The notes under the pieces were generated by a model. It searched no databases, was not told the DNA's origin, and was given only the letters and a program-made list of their open reading frames with translations. From positions 12,028,001 through 12,092,000 of the forward strand of contig NC_083380.1 in NCBI RefSeq assembly GCF_031755915.1: 64,000 nucleotides of DNA, written 5' to 3'. Source of the stretch: Ziziphus jujuba. Its lineage: Eukaryota; Streptophyta; Magnoliopsida; Rosales; Rhamnaceae. Shown here piece after piece: positions 49,935 through 60,350 of the stretch (positions within the stretch are counted from its first letter, which is position 1; every line of letters starts with the position of its first letter). Made by a program: the position numbers and the translations under genes.

Positions 49935-51491
49935 CTTTTACATGTAAAGAAAAGGAAAACGGTAAAAATATGAAAACCAAAGCAAAGGAAAAGAAAGAAG
50001 AGGAAGAAGAGGATGAAGCAGAGTAGAAGAAGAAAAAAAGAAACAAGAACGAAGTGGGTGTGTTTAAAATGGAGATGAGTAAAAGAAAATGATAATGAAA
50101 ATTGGAAGACTAATCATTTCCTAAATGCAATATTTATATATAAATGAAACAATGAGAGACTGTAATATCGGAAATGTGTTTAGCTGTACGGATGACAGTA
50201 AGTTTTGGGGAAATTTAAGAAAGAAATTAAACAATGCTAAGTGAGGGTTGTGTGACTTTTTTTGTTGACGTGACCAAATTCTTGTCCACATATATAATAA
50301 TAGTGTTTTGATGAGAGCGATGACACAGTCTCTGTCTCTTTCCCTTTTTTCTGGATATTCATTGGAAAGCCAAATTAGCCTATAGACAAGAAGACTAGCT
50401 ATTTGCATGGTTTAATTTGCTAATTTATTCTTGGTTATTAGTTATTAACATCAAACTTGTTACTCCACAATTTACACTATATCTACTCTCTTAACAGTAA
50501 TTCTTCTCCTTGCTTCTTGCTCAACTCTATTTTGTATAAATGCCCAAATTTTTCTCCAAAATCTTATTTAGAGATATCCTATCATGTTACTATATTACTA
50601 TATATATGTAATTTTTTAATTTTTTATTAGGTTCGTTATTATAAGGTGTTGGAATTCATAATTATTTATATAAAAAATAATAATTTTATTATTAAACTGT
50701 TTTTAAAATGATTGATCTGTTTTATATTATTTTTTATTGTTTTGTTAAAAAAGAAAAAAGAAAAACATTATAAAAAGAAAAAAGAAAGAAGTGATAATTT
50801 CAAACTGCCAATGAAAATATACTCATTTCGATAAAGAAAATTAGGAATTTCATTTCACATTTAATTTGTCAAATAGGCGTGAATATTGGATGTTGTACAT
50901 TAATTCTTATCAATAATAAACAATAAATAGCCTCAATTCAACATATATTATTAATTTGTTAATATTTTGATCAAAAGAGAGTTCGTTCTAAGGAAAAAAT
51001 AAGATAAAAAATTTAAGAATATACTTAACATATAAAAGTACCTAATTAAATTGCTTCTTGAATTACGGTTTTTAGCTTCGTCAAATATAATATAGTGAGA
51101 GAGTTTTCTTACTACGCAAAATAATTGACGTGTTTTAACAAAAAAGAATTCTCAGTCTCATTTTTATTCCTGGATCGATCAGTACTGAAGGTTATCAATC
51201 TATTATTATTTTTTTTTCCCCACTATATACTAAATCAACAAATACAAGTTGAACTTTTTTCTTCAACAATTGTACCGTATAGTTTTATTGGAACAATTCA
51301 TATTGTTAATTATTTGGTGTTTACTTCAAATTGACTAAGCCTATAACTATAAATCTCCACTTACCTGATTCTAAATTTCTGATTAATCCTATAACTATAA
51401 ATCTCCTTTTACCTAATTATTATATTCCCAATTTCAAAAAAATAAAAAAATAAAAAAAAATGAAATAATAATATACTATAATGAATTAATT

Positions 51492-51873
51492 GAATTAACT
51501 GTATTTTAGTACTCTATACTTTGGTTATATTGCACATTGGACCCCTTAAGTTTAAAATGTTTCATGGTAATCTTCAATTTACAATTTGTTCATTAATTTG
51601 ATTCTCTAATTGACTAACATATAGTTTAAAAATTGAAAAAAAAAATTGACTTTTTTTCCAATTACAAGCAAGATAAGGAAAAAAATAATAATTAATTAAT
51701 GAAAGAATAGTCAAGTTCCTCTTTTTTTAAATTTTTTGTTAGTCAATTTATGAATCAATTAAAAAATTGGATTAATGTAAAATGAATTGTACATTAAGAT
51801 CTAATATAAAATGTTTAAAATTCAAGGATCCAATCTAACCAAAATATAGGGTCTTAAAATACGATTAACTCTA
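51492..51873. mobile_element. Foldback MITE, about 380 bp
   Basis: The left end AATTAACTGTATTTTAG and the reverse complement of the right end, AGTTAATCGTATTTTAA, begin inverted arms of roughly 130 bp. Paired landmarks include CTATACTTTGGTTA/CTATATTTTGGTTA and AATTGACTAACA in the arms. The centre is A/T-rich and noncoding. The arms are strongly diverged, so the insertion is old; no target-site duplication could be fixed. Confidence 0.7.
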
Positions 51874-52993
51874 TTTCCATAATAAAAAAAAAACAAAAAA
51901 AAAAAAACTAATAGTTATAAGCCACGTTCTAAAAGAAACTAATAATTATAAAGCAAATACATTGTACATTATTGCTGTTTTAAATTTGTCCAATTAGTTC
52001 AAGGATTAATCTACATGCAAGGCTTGTATGGATTTTCATTGGTTGGCTGTTTATTGATTGATATTTTACAATAAGTTATCAATTTTTCTTTTTCTTTGAC
52101 GAGAATCAAATTGAAATGGTTGTGATTGGCAACGTTGAACCAATGATAACAAATACTTTTTGTGAATGAAAAAATTAAAAAAATTAATAAAAGTACGTAG
52201 TCAAGTGGCTTTAGTAGTTTTCATTTTTTTAAAATTTATTTAACATTATTTTTTTTAATGGTTCAATAGTTTTCACTTTTCACATTGTTATTAGTCCATT
52301 GTTTGGTGTGGTAAGGATTCTTCTAACGCACCTTTTATGCATTGTTACCAATCCGACAAAAAGTAATGATAAAAAAAATAAAATAAAAACACTAAAATTC
52401 AAAAGAAAATGAATGCAAGAAATAAATATTCTTCATCTACCACAATCTATAATTATCAATATTCTTCCAAGTTTGGACAAGAAAAATGGTATTAGTCTAT
52501 TCATTGATGAATAATTTAAAACATAGAGATTTATATAATGAGGACAAAATAGTTTGATGTATTAAAGTTAAATTAATCCAGTGAGAATATCTTTTTTTAT
52601 TATCGATTCTCTGGTTGTTGACATCTTAATCATGATATGATGATAATGTTAACCTTCATATATGTAATAATGTCATGTGAAATGAATTGGAATAAAACTT
52701 CAATATTTTATTATTTATATACAACCTCTATCCTGCCTTTTTAGATATATGGTTCTAGGTCCATTTATTTGGGAATGCAACTTACTAATGCATATATAAA
52801 TATATATATATATATACATATAGAAAAATTTTACGGTACGGATTACATCTAAATTGATTTTTTTTTTTTTCAAAAAGTATTAATTTTTGCTGTATATGTG
52901 TAAACATCATAAATAATAAAACTGATAATTTTTTCTAAAAAATGTCAACTTAGATGTGATCAGCATATAAACAAATCCGCATCATAAAACTAC

Positions 52994-53024
<31 letters not shown>

Positions 53025-54534
53025 AATCGCCTTGTTTTTCCTTTTCTGACATTAAAAGGGGCAAAATTTGAATGCTTACAAAAGAAAATAATAATTTTAT
53101 AACTAGCCCGTCTGATAAACCAGCACATTGTCTAGCAGCGGGGTTTATCACAGACATTAGAGGAAAGGAAATAATATAATTATTATAGACTTATGTAATG
53201 TGATATTAGTGGTCCACAGCGTAAGACTATATGAGTCAACCAACTTAAAGGAGTATTCTTGAACATCATATGTGAATAATGCTTCAACTACCATAACCTT
53301 ATTAATTTTGTCATTAGTCTTCATCAAAGACATAATATATTTAAATTATAGCTCAAGCTTCTTTTTTTTTTTTTTTTTTTTTTTTTTCATTTGATGCCCC
53401 TCAATAAGTTCAGTAGGTAGAAGAATGATAATGAAGATAGATTGACAAAATATTATCTTTGTTTATGAACAATTTTATAAATTACCATTACTAAGTCCTT
53501 GTCATGAAGACAATTCAAATTAATAGTACCAATTAATTAATAGCTGGTGAATATTTTGTTTAAACTTAGTTTACAAGTAATCTTAGATAGGACCTGAAGT
53601 TTAAAGGCTGTTGGATCTTGGCCATCCATTGGTACAATCAAGAAAAAACAACAAAATTGAGATCTATGCTTTTAATAATTAAATTATCAAAATTAATCCA
53701 AAGAATGCCATTTAAGGCACTGCAACTGTTAAAGAAATTGACAATACTTGATATCTACATTATTAAATAAATATCCATTGCCTGGAATTATTGGACCTCT
53801 TTATAGAAAAATTTCTCCTTTTTTGACAAAAGAAGATGAGTTCCTACAAACCTAGTTTAGAAAAGTTTGTTGAATGATGATGCATTCTCAATCCCTTTCT
53901 AAGGATAAGAACAAAATGTATAAAAGCGTTTTCCTTCATATTGGAACTAAATCTCATACCCTAAGAAATCTTTGGTTAATTTCTTTGTGCCTCCACATAA
54001 AAATAATGAAGCATAAGGTCATGGATGATATATATATATATATTTTTTTTGGCTAAAATAGACAGAAATGGAAGAGAAGCAAACCCACTCAGCTTTATGG
54101 CTTGTATTTTGTAAGTTTCTAAAGCAAAGCCAATCCACATGGCCCTCAAATTTTTAGGTTCTTCCCAGCCACTATTTATTATTATTATTTTTTTATTTTT
54201 TTATTTATTTATTTTTTGGTATTTCCAAGTTGAATTTGAAAACTTGCATGTATTGGAATGAAATCTAAAGTTTGAATAACGCTAAAAAATTCAAGAATGG
54301 GTTCACAAGTAGACAATGTCACTCTCTAACCTGAAGGACCAAAATGTCATTTTAGCCTCATATTTAAGCCAAAAACAAAATTGAAAATAAGTGGTAAGGT
54401 TTTAATACAAAAATAGACAAAAAAGCAGCCTACTTGTAACTCAATACCATTACCACCTTCAGTTTCTGCTTACACACCCCACAGAACTGAAACCTCAACA
54501 AACACATGTCAATAGAGTTCTGCTTCAGCTCAAG

Positions 54535-54565
54535 CTTCTTCTTCTTCTTCTTCTTCTTCTTCTTC
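54535..54565. repeat. (TTC)n microsatellite upstream of RING-H2 gene
   Basis: About ten TTC units some 300 bases before the RING-H2 start codon. On the minus strand it would encode poly-Glu or poly-Lys, but the flanking frames do not make a convincing gene. Confidence 0.85.
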
Positions 54566-54868
54566 CTCTTCATGCTTAGTACCAAACTGAAAAAATCTGC
54601 ACAAACTAGGTCTTGATAAGATCGATGAAGTGGATGCATAATTGAATTTCCAGTTTTCCACAAAGGATTCAGCCTCTGGGTCTATGTGTTTGATAAGTAT
54701 TGGACAAGATTCGGGGCAAATTGTTTTCCTTATTTTGAACAATTAAATTAGGAGCCAAAAAAAAAAAAGAAAAAAAGAAATTCTACTGGGCTTTGTTTTG
54801 TTTTTGCATTAGAGCTGAGAAATCTTTCTGGGTTCTGTTTAAAAAAAAAAAAAAAAAAAGAAGAGATT

Positions 54869-55321
54869 ATGGTAATGGAGATTGTGATCTCAGTGATACT
54901 TCTGTTTGTGGGTATTGCTGTATTGGTGGTGATTCATGTTTGTATAGTTGGTAGAGCATTTGGAAGAGGGAATCAAGGTATGGTGAACATGGTGGTTCAA
55001 AGAAGCAGCATTGGGAGCAAAAGAATGTCAAACGAGGACTTGAAGATGCTTCCTTGCTTTGATTACGTGGATGGAAGAGATAAAGGGTCTAGTAGTAGCC
55101 CTGTGGATTGTGCAGTTTGCTTAGAGAATTTCAAGGATGGTGAAAAGTGCAGGTTGCTGCCAAATTGCAGGCACAGTTTTCATGCTCTGTGCATAGATTC
55201 ATGGTTGTTGAAGACACCCATTTGCCCAATCTGTCGAACTTGTGCAAATCCACCCAAAGTTGATGTCATTTTGGGAGAAGGAAGTAGTGTTTCAGGGCAA
55301 TATGGAATTGAATTGACATAA
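54869..55321 (+). CDS. RING-H2 finger protein, ATL family, probable membrane E3 ubiquitin ligase
   Basis: Intronless, 150 aa, as is usual for ATL genes. One N-terminal membrane helix (about residues 4-28, EIVISVILLFVGIAVLVVIH) is followed by a basic stretch, a GLD-like segment (NEDLKMLPCFDY, 55-66) and a RING-H2 domain at 81-122. The zinc ligands are visible in order: Cys81, Cys84, Cys100, His102, His105, Cys108, Cys119, Cys122, with the E2-contact Trp112. Such proteins transfer ubiquitin from an E2 to membrane-associated or soluble substrates, often in defence or stress responses; the substrate here is unknown. ATG at 54869 (MVMEI) is the first in frame; 54875 (MEI) is an equally possible start. 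An A19 tract sits just upstream. Confidence 0.92.
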   Translation: MVMEIVISVILLFVGIAVLVVIHVCIVGRAFGRGNQGMVNMVVQRSSIGSKRMSNEDLKMLPCFDYVDGRDKGSSSSPVDCAVCLENFKDGEKCRLLPNCRHSFHALCIDSWLLKTPICPICRTCANPPKVDVILGEGSSVSGQYGIELT

Positions 55322-55977
55322 AAAAACATTTGTGATTGATTCAGAACTGTTGTATGTTTTTTTTTGCTCTTTTGTTTATGTTCAAGTTTTTACTCTTCAA
55401 GATCACAATTTTGCAGGTGAAGCTTACTTTGCTTTGCTTTGATTTTCTTCTTCTTATTCATTCATTCCTGCGATCTTTTAATTCATGGAAGGCATGAAAA
55501 TCAGGTTATTACAAATGGGTATTTAGGAAAAGGAAAATTTTGATATCAGAATTTCCAATTTTTCAGTTGTTAGACTGTGTCTCGGATTCTTTTTGTGTCA
55601 AAAAAATGTTGCACTTTCTGTCCGCCACCACCTCCTGGATTTTTGGGGCAAAGTTGCAAAGCCAAAGAACCCCCCCCCCCCAAGGGGACAAGGCATGCTT
55701 TGAACTTGTCTTTTGTATGGGAAAGTTGTTCGACAGAAATTTTATTGGGGTTGTTGGATTTTGAATTTGATCTAAAAGGAGCAGCTTAGGGCAATCATAG
55801 TTTCGAATAATAACAAGAATATCGTTAGCATAGCATAAAACATGTGACTTTTGGTCGGTAATAACATGTTACTCTTTTTGAAGTTAATTTTTTGGTATGG
55901 TTCACCAAGTTTTTGAATGCCAATGGCTTTTGCATTGATGTCCAACCATCTTCTACTCTCTCAGCTGGCATTGAAGG

Positions 55978-56009
<32 letters not shown>

Positions 56010-56918
56010 ACAGAGTAAGAGTGCAATTGTATCTAGCATAAACCCATTTTCTTAAAAAATACGAAATAATGCACTTTCTCGTTAAAAAACCCCATTTCTC
56101 AGAGAACATGGAAATGAATGAGATTGGCTGTTTCTATCAATCAATGTTCAAAATAATAATAAAGCCAATCGGGCTATTTTCAGCGTACTAGAACAATGCT
56201 GGAGGTCTCTCTACAAAAACAAAAAGATAATTTGGTATTTTGAATATAGAGGAGCTGTGCCACTCCACATTCGATTTGTGATTGGCAAAATGCTGTATCA
56301 TGACAACCCAAATGAATGTCTTGTAACATCAAATGTCAGATTCCATTATAACATCAAATGTCAGATTCAGTAATCACTTTCTGCCACTTCATATCGATTT
56401 GTGATTAGCAAATTGTTGAATCATGACAATCCAGACGAATGTTTAATAACATCAAATTTCAGATTCCACATTAGTCTAGTTAAGAAAATTTTCTCTTTGG
56501 ACCTCATTTTACCAAAGATTGAGCTACTTTTGATTCTTTTTCTTCTTCCTCTTTTTAATTTTCTTTCCCTCCCTATTTTAATTTTCTTTCCCTCCCTACC
56601 TGCTGCAAATGATTGAGCTACCAATTATGGTGACGCTCTGCTCCTTGAGCAAAGACAAACCAACAATATGCGAATCTATAGGAATCTCAACTAGCATAAA
56701 CATCTTACTCATAAGCAGCAGAACATACGTCATGCAAAGAAAACACATATACACATGCATGTTTTAATTGCAGAACGCAAGTTGATATTGAAACTCAAAC
56801 AAAGTGAACAAGTATCTGATATTCATCCATCCTTGCAGTTAAAGATAACAGAAAAGCCAATAACAAGTTCAAAGACTAGATTGCATAGAATGTGATTGAC
56901 AAATCCCATAGACTAAGC
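55322..56918. other. Convergent intergenic region between RING-H2 and SEM1 genes
   Basis: About 1.6 kb. The first 400 bases are probably the RING-H2 3' UTR, including a C12 run near 55670 with a CCACCACCTCC stretch just before it. A (GA)n tract lies at 55982-56005, a tandem duplication at 56263-56470, and CT-rich DNA at 56535-56600. No further gene recognised. Confidence 0.55.
56263..56470. repeat. Tandem direct duplication, about 124-bp period, with inner 26-bp repeat
   Basis: The block CGATTTGTGATTRGCAAA...ATCATGACAA...GAATGT...ACATCAAATRTCAGATTCCA occurs at about 56272-56345 and again at 56395-56469. Inside the first copy, ATAACATCAAATGTCAGATTC is itself repeated at 56349. Noncoding. Confidence 0.8.
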
Positions 56919-58635
56919 TCAACTTTTCTCAGAATTGTTCTCCAGTTCCCTCCTCAGCTGCAGAGAGAAATCATCATTAACATCATCATCATCCCAGTCA
57001 TCTTCCCACTGTTGCGTCACTTCTTTTCCTTCTTCCTTGTCCTCCCATTCTGTCATTGTTACCAAAATAAAGGAAAAACAAAGAGAAAAATTAAAATACA
57101 GTCATATAACAAATTGAAGTTCAACCTTGGCCCGAAGTTAAAAGGCAGAGCAAGCATTTTGCAGTATCCAGAGAAGAAGAAGAAGAAGAAAAAAAAGAAA
57201 AAAAAGAAAAAAATGCATGATCAATGATAATGGGGAAAAAGGAAAAGAAATTGAAAAAAAAAAAAAATCCATTCACAATAAAAGACTTTAGTAGATATAA
57301 AAAACAAGATATATGTACTAGGGTTTTCGGGAATTTTAAAAGCAGACAGATATTCACGAGTAGAAAGTAGATATAACTATGATACTACCTAAATGCACAC
57401 ACAATATCAGCGCATGTGAGAAGTGTCAAGTTTAACATGCTTGTGACATCTCAACAACCGTACTACATAACTAAGCACAATTATAATAACAATGATAATA
57501 CTAATGCCAATTAACTTCAGCAAGTAACAGCATATTGTAATTTATTATAAATTTGAATGCTGTACGCACAATGGAAGCAGCCTTTAAAAAAGGGAAACAT
57601 AATAATGTACCTACATGTACATACAAGTGAGCATGTCAAATTTAACATGCTTATGACATCTTACTAACTGCAATACATCACTAAGCACAATTACCATAAC
57701 AATGATAATGCTAACACCAGTTAACCTAAGCAAGTAATAGCATATTGCAATTTATTTATTGACTTCTAATGCTGTACACACAACGGAAGCAGACTATAAA
57801 CAAGGGAAGCATACCGGACTAGTACAACCTCCTATTGTGATAAGTCTCACACAAATATGCAAGATGACCAATATCTTTTTGACCTGTAGTTATGGGCCAT
57901 ACATTCTTCGGTTAACCAGTATAACTTCAAGAGAAACACATCTTCCCTCGTATCGTTGGGTAGTACTTACAACTCATTTTTAAGAATTTCACTACTAGCA
58001 TCATCAAGTCACGTAAATCCTAACGTACTAACAGATGATCAAATTTAAATTCCAATAAACAATCAGCACAAGTGTATACCAGTTTATCATCAATCAGTTG
58101 GTGCTTAATGCTTATTATGATTCAGAAGGATAATAATGACCAAAACTTAAAGAGGAACTCTAGGCTCATAGACAATAGGTGACTATTTGAGCCATGCCGG
58201 AACTAGAGGTCTATACATGGAAACCGATATGTGATCATCATCTCAAAGCATGAAGTCTAACAAGTTTTATGAACCAGATAATAGTACTAACATACCCAAA
58301 AAGTTATATTCAAACACTAACCACTAATCCAAGAAGTTTCTTCACTAAACCAAATTACCTCAAGAAAACATGAATAACAGTTAACACAACTAAATGGGTT
58401 TTCATAATTTACAAAAATTAATGTTTTAGTTAGCCTAGTAAATGGAGAAAAAGAATTCGAAAAATTGGGATTCAAACTCAAAACTACAAGAAACGGCAGA
58501 GGATTTTTACAAGAGGATATTTACAATGTTATTCCATTCCATACCTGCATTGATTTCAAACTCTTCGAACTCATCGTCGTCTTCGAAGAGATCGATCTTT
58601 GCATCATCGCTCGCTGCCTTGGGTTCAGCCGCCAT
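56919..58635 (-). CDS. SEM1: 26S proteasome / TREX-2 small acidic subunit SEM1 (DSS1)
   Basis: Two exons on the minus strand, 58635-58545 and 57049-56919 (222 nt, 73 aa), joined by a 1495-bp GT-AG phase-1 intron. The protein is highly acidic and intrinsically disordered, with the two conserved blocks of the family: DLFEDDDEFEEFEIN (residues 15-29) and QWEDDWDDDDVNDDFSLQLR (about 44-63), both of which contact partners. It is a subunit of the proteasome lid and also binds BRCA2-type recombination proteins and the TREX-2 mRNA export complex (established for the family). Length is normal. The intron contains a tandem duplication of about 210 bp. Because both exons are short, ORF-based annotation would miss it. 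Confidence 0.95.
57400..57815. repeat. Tandem duplication inside the SEM1 intron, about 210-bp period
   Basis: Copies at about 57405-57600 and 57615-57815 share TTTAACATGCTT(G/A)TGACATCT, ACTAAGCACAATTA, TAACAATGATAAT, AGCATATTG(T/C)AATTTATT, AATGCTGTAC and GGAAGCA in the same order, with about one substitution in seven to ten bases. Not coding. Confidence 0.85.
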
Positions 58636-59180
58636 CTCTAAAAGCTCACACTAAAAACCTGCAAACGCATTAAAAAAAAGAAAAAAAAGGAAGGATTTTT
58701 TTAGATACCCAGAAACAAACACGAACTCACATAGACTATCAAAGATTTCGTAATATAATTCAATAAACCCTAACTTCGCCGAAAATTAAATAAAAAAACA
58801 AAATAAAAAAAAAAAAACCCTAAAATTTACCAATTGATTTTGCTTTAAAAAGATATTGATAAACGCAATCACATAATCGTGCATAAATATATAACATATA
58901 TATATATATATATATACACCTGTAAATTTCAGAGACAGAAGACGAATAGAAAGAAAATTGGTAAATTGATTGAGGAGACTCTTGGAACTTTCTGGCTCAA
59001 AATCTAAAGACCCAGCCTTCAGAGATTGTCTTGTATGGTGGACAATTCACACGACGTCGTTTCACTGCCCTTTGATGCCCTTTTCACTATGGGGGCTTTG
59101 GGCTTGGTCTTGGGCTTGTTCTTGGGCTTGGGCTTCGACTTCCTTTATTCTCATGGATCAAGAATAATTTGTCTTTTTTT
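58636..59180 (-). promoter_or_regulatory. SEM1 leader and promoter: telo-boxes and TGGGCT site-II cluster
   Basis: Upstream of the SEM1 ATG (58635) lie two AAACCCTAA telo-boxes at 58765-58773 and 58815-58823. Further upstream are a palindrome ACGACGTCGT at 59051-59060 and four TGGGCT (site II, TGGGCY) motifs at 59099, 59111, 59123 and 59129. The telo-box plus site-II combination is known from plant genes for ribosomal proteins, PCNA and other growth-linked housekeeping genes. The transcription start is not mapped; the boxes may lie in the promoter or 5' leader. Confidence 0.6.
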
Positions 59181-60350
59181 CCTAAAAAATTAAATAAAAA
59201 TATTATTTATTTGGTCATTTTTATTGTGATGGGAATATATTTATGTCATTATATCTATGTAATTGTCTGATGTAGATCAAGATGTTGACGTTACATGGAA
59301 TTTTAATTCAAAATTTAATCAAATTCCTAGACTATATAGATATTTTTTTTATGTGACCTCCCATAATAATTAATATTGATTTCGTTTTTTTCTCTATTTT
59401 TTTTTAAAGGCTCTAGAAATATATAAAATGGAAACTTCAGAACCTACCCACGTGTACAGCACGCATATAATACCATTGCTTTATTTTTATTTTTTTAATT
59501 GTTTGGAAAGATTTTTTTTTTTTTATTTTACCCTTATTTTCACATGACATATATTTTCACTTGGAAAAATGTTCTTTATACAAATTGAGAAGGTTGAATA
59601 CTCCCACAAAAGTGCACATTTTTCTTTTTCTTTTCTCTTTTATTTGCTGTAGTTATATGTATAACAATCACTAAGTTCTTCAAGCTACTCAATTTTTTTT
59701 TTTTTTTTCCTAATTATAATTGCTCGCTTGGACCACAACTTACCGATTATTCCTAATACTTTCTTATGAGGTTTTTGCATTAGAATGCCATTTTGTGAGC
59801 TCCACAAGAGGACCCCATAAAGTTCCTTGGAGACAATGCAATCTCAAAAGATAGGCATGTTTGGTCATCAAATTTCCAAAAACCTGTGATTTCAATGTGA
59901 TGTTGAAATTTCATGTATTTATCGATCAAAAGAGAACCTTCATTTGTTTGAACACCTACCAAGTTAATGACAAAAGTTCCAAAAGGACAATTACAATTCT
60001 CAATATATCATTAGACTTCCTGCCTGCGTTGAAGAGGAAATTACTTTTTGAATTGGCTGGATTCGGTTCTTTTTCTTATTAAAAATGTAGTTCACAGCCA
60101 AATGTGTTAACTCACATCTGAATATCTCACACTACCTTTATTTATCATTACAAAAGAATCAAAATACAAGTGTATGTATAATAGGTATATATATGTATAA
60201 GACAGTACATAGCTCTTGAAAAAAACACAGAGCTTCTGAGAGTAAAGGGCATTTCAAAACCGTAACAAAAAACATGAACTTACACCCAGTATGTATATGT
60301 GTATATATATGTACAAAAAAAGAGACTGAAATTTTTGGCAAAAGGAAATT
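59181..60350. other. Intergenic region between SEM1 promoter and U-box gene 3' end
   Basis: About 1.2 kb of AT-rich DNA with T runs at 59512-59524 and 59692-59708. About 60100-60350 is likely 3' UTR of the minus-strand U-box gene. Small ORFs here show no recognisable domain. Confidence 0.55.

Larger units (their letters stand above)
49935..54868. other. Intergenic region between SWEET and RING-H2 genes
   Basis: About 4.9 kb separating divergently transcribed genes. The first few hundred bases are purine-rich (GAAGAGGAAGAAG near 50000) and probably 5' leader and promoter of the SWEET gene. The rest is AT-rich, with a foldback MITE (51492-51873), a 45-bp tandem repeat at 51336-51420 (CCTATAACTATAAATCTCC twice), TA microsatellites near 52800 and 53000, a T23 tract near 53362 and a (TTC)n tract at 54535-54565. 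No gene is supported. Confidence 0.55.

Noticed and set aside
54430..54742. Overlapping minus-strand ORFs with poly-Glu or poly-Lys near the RING-H2 gene
   Set aside because: The length comes from reading through the (TTC)n tract. There is no domain or splice partner, and the region is likely promoter DNA.
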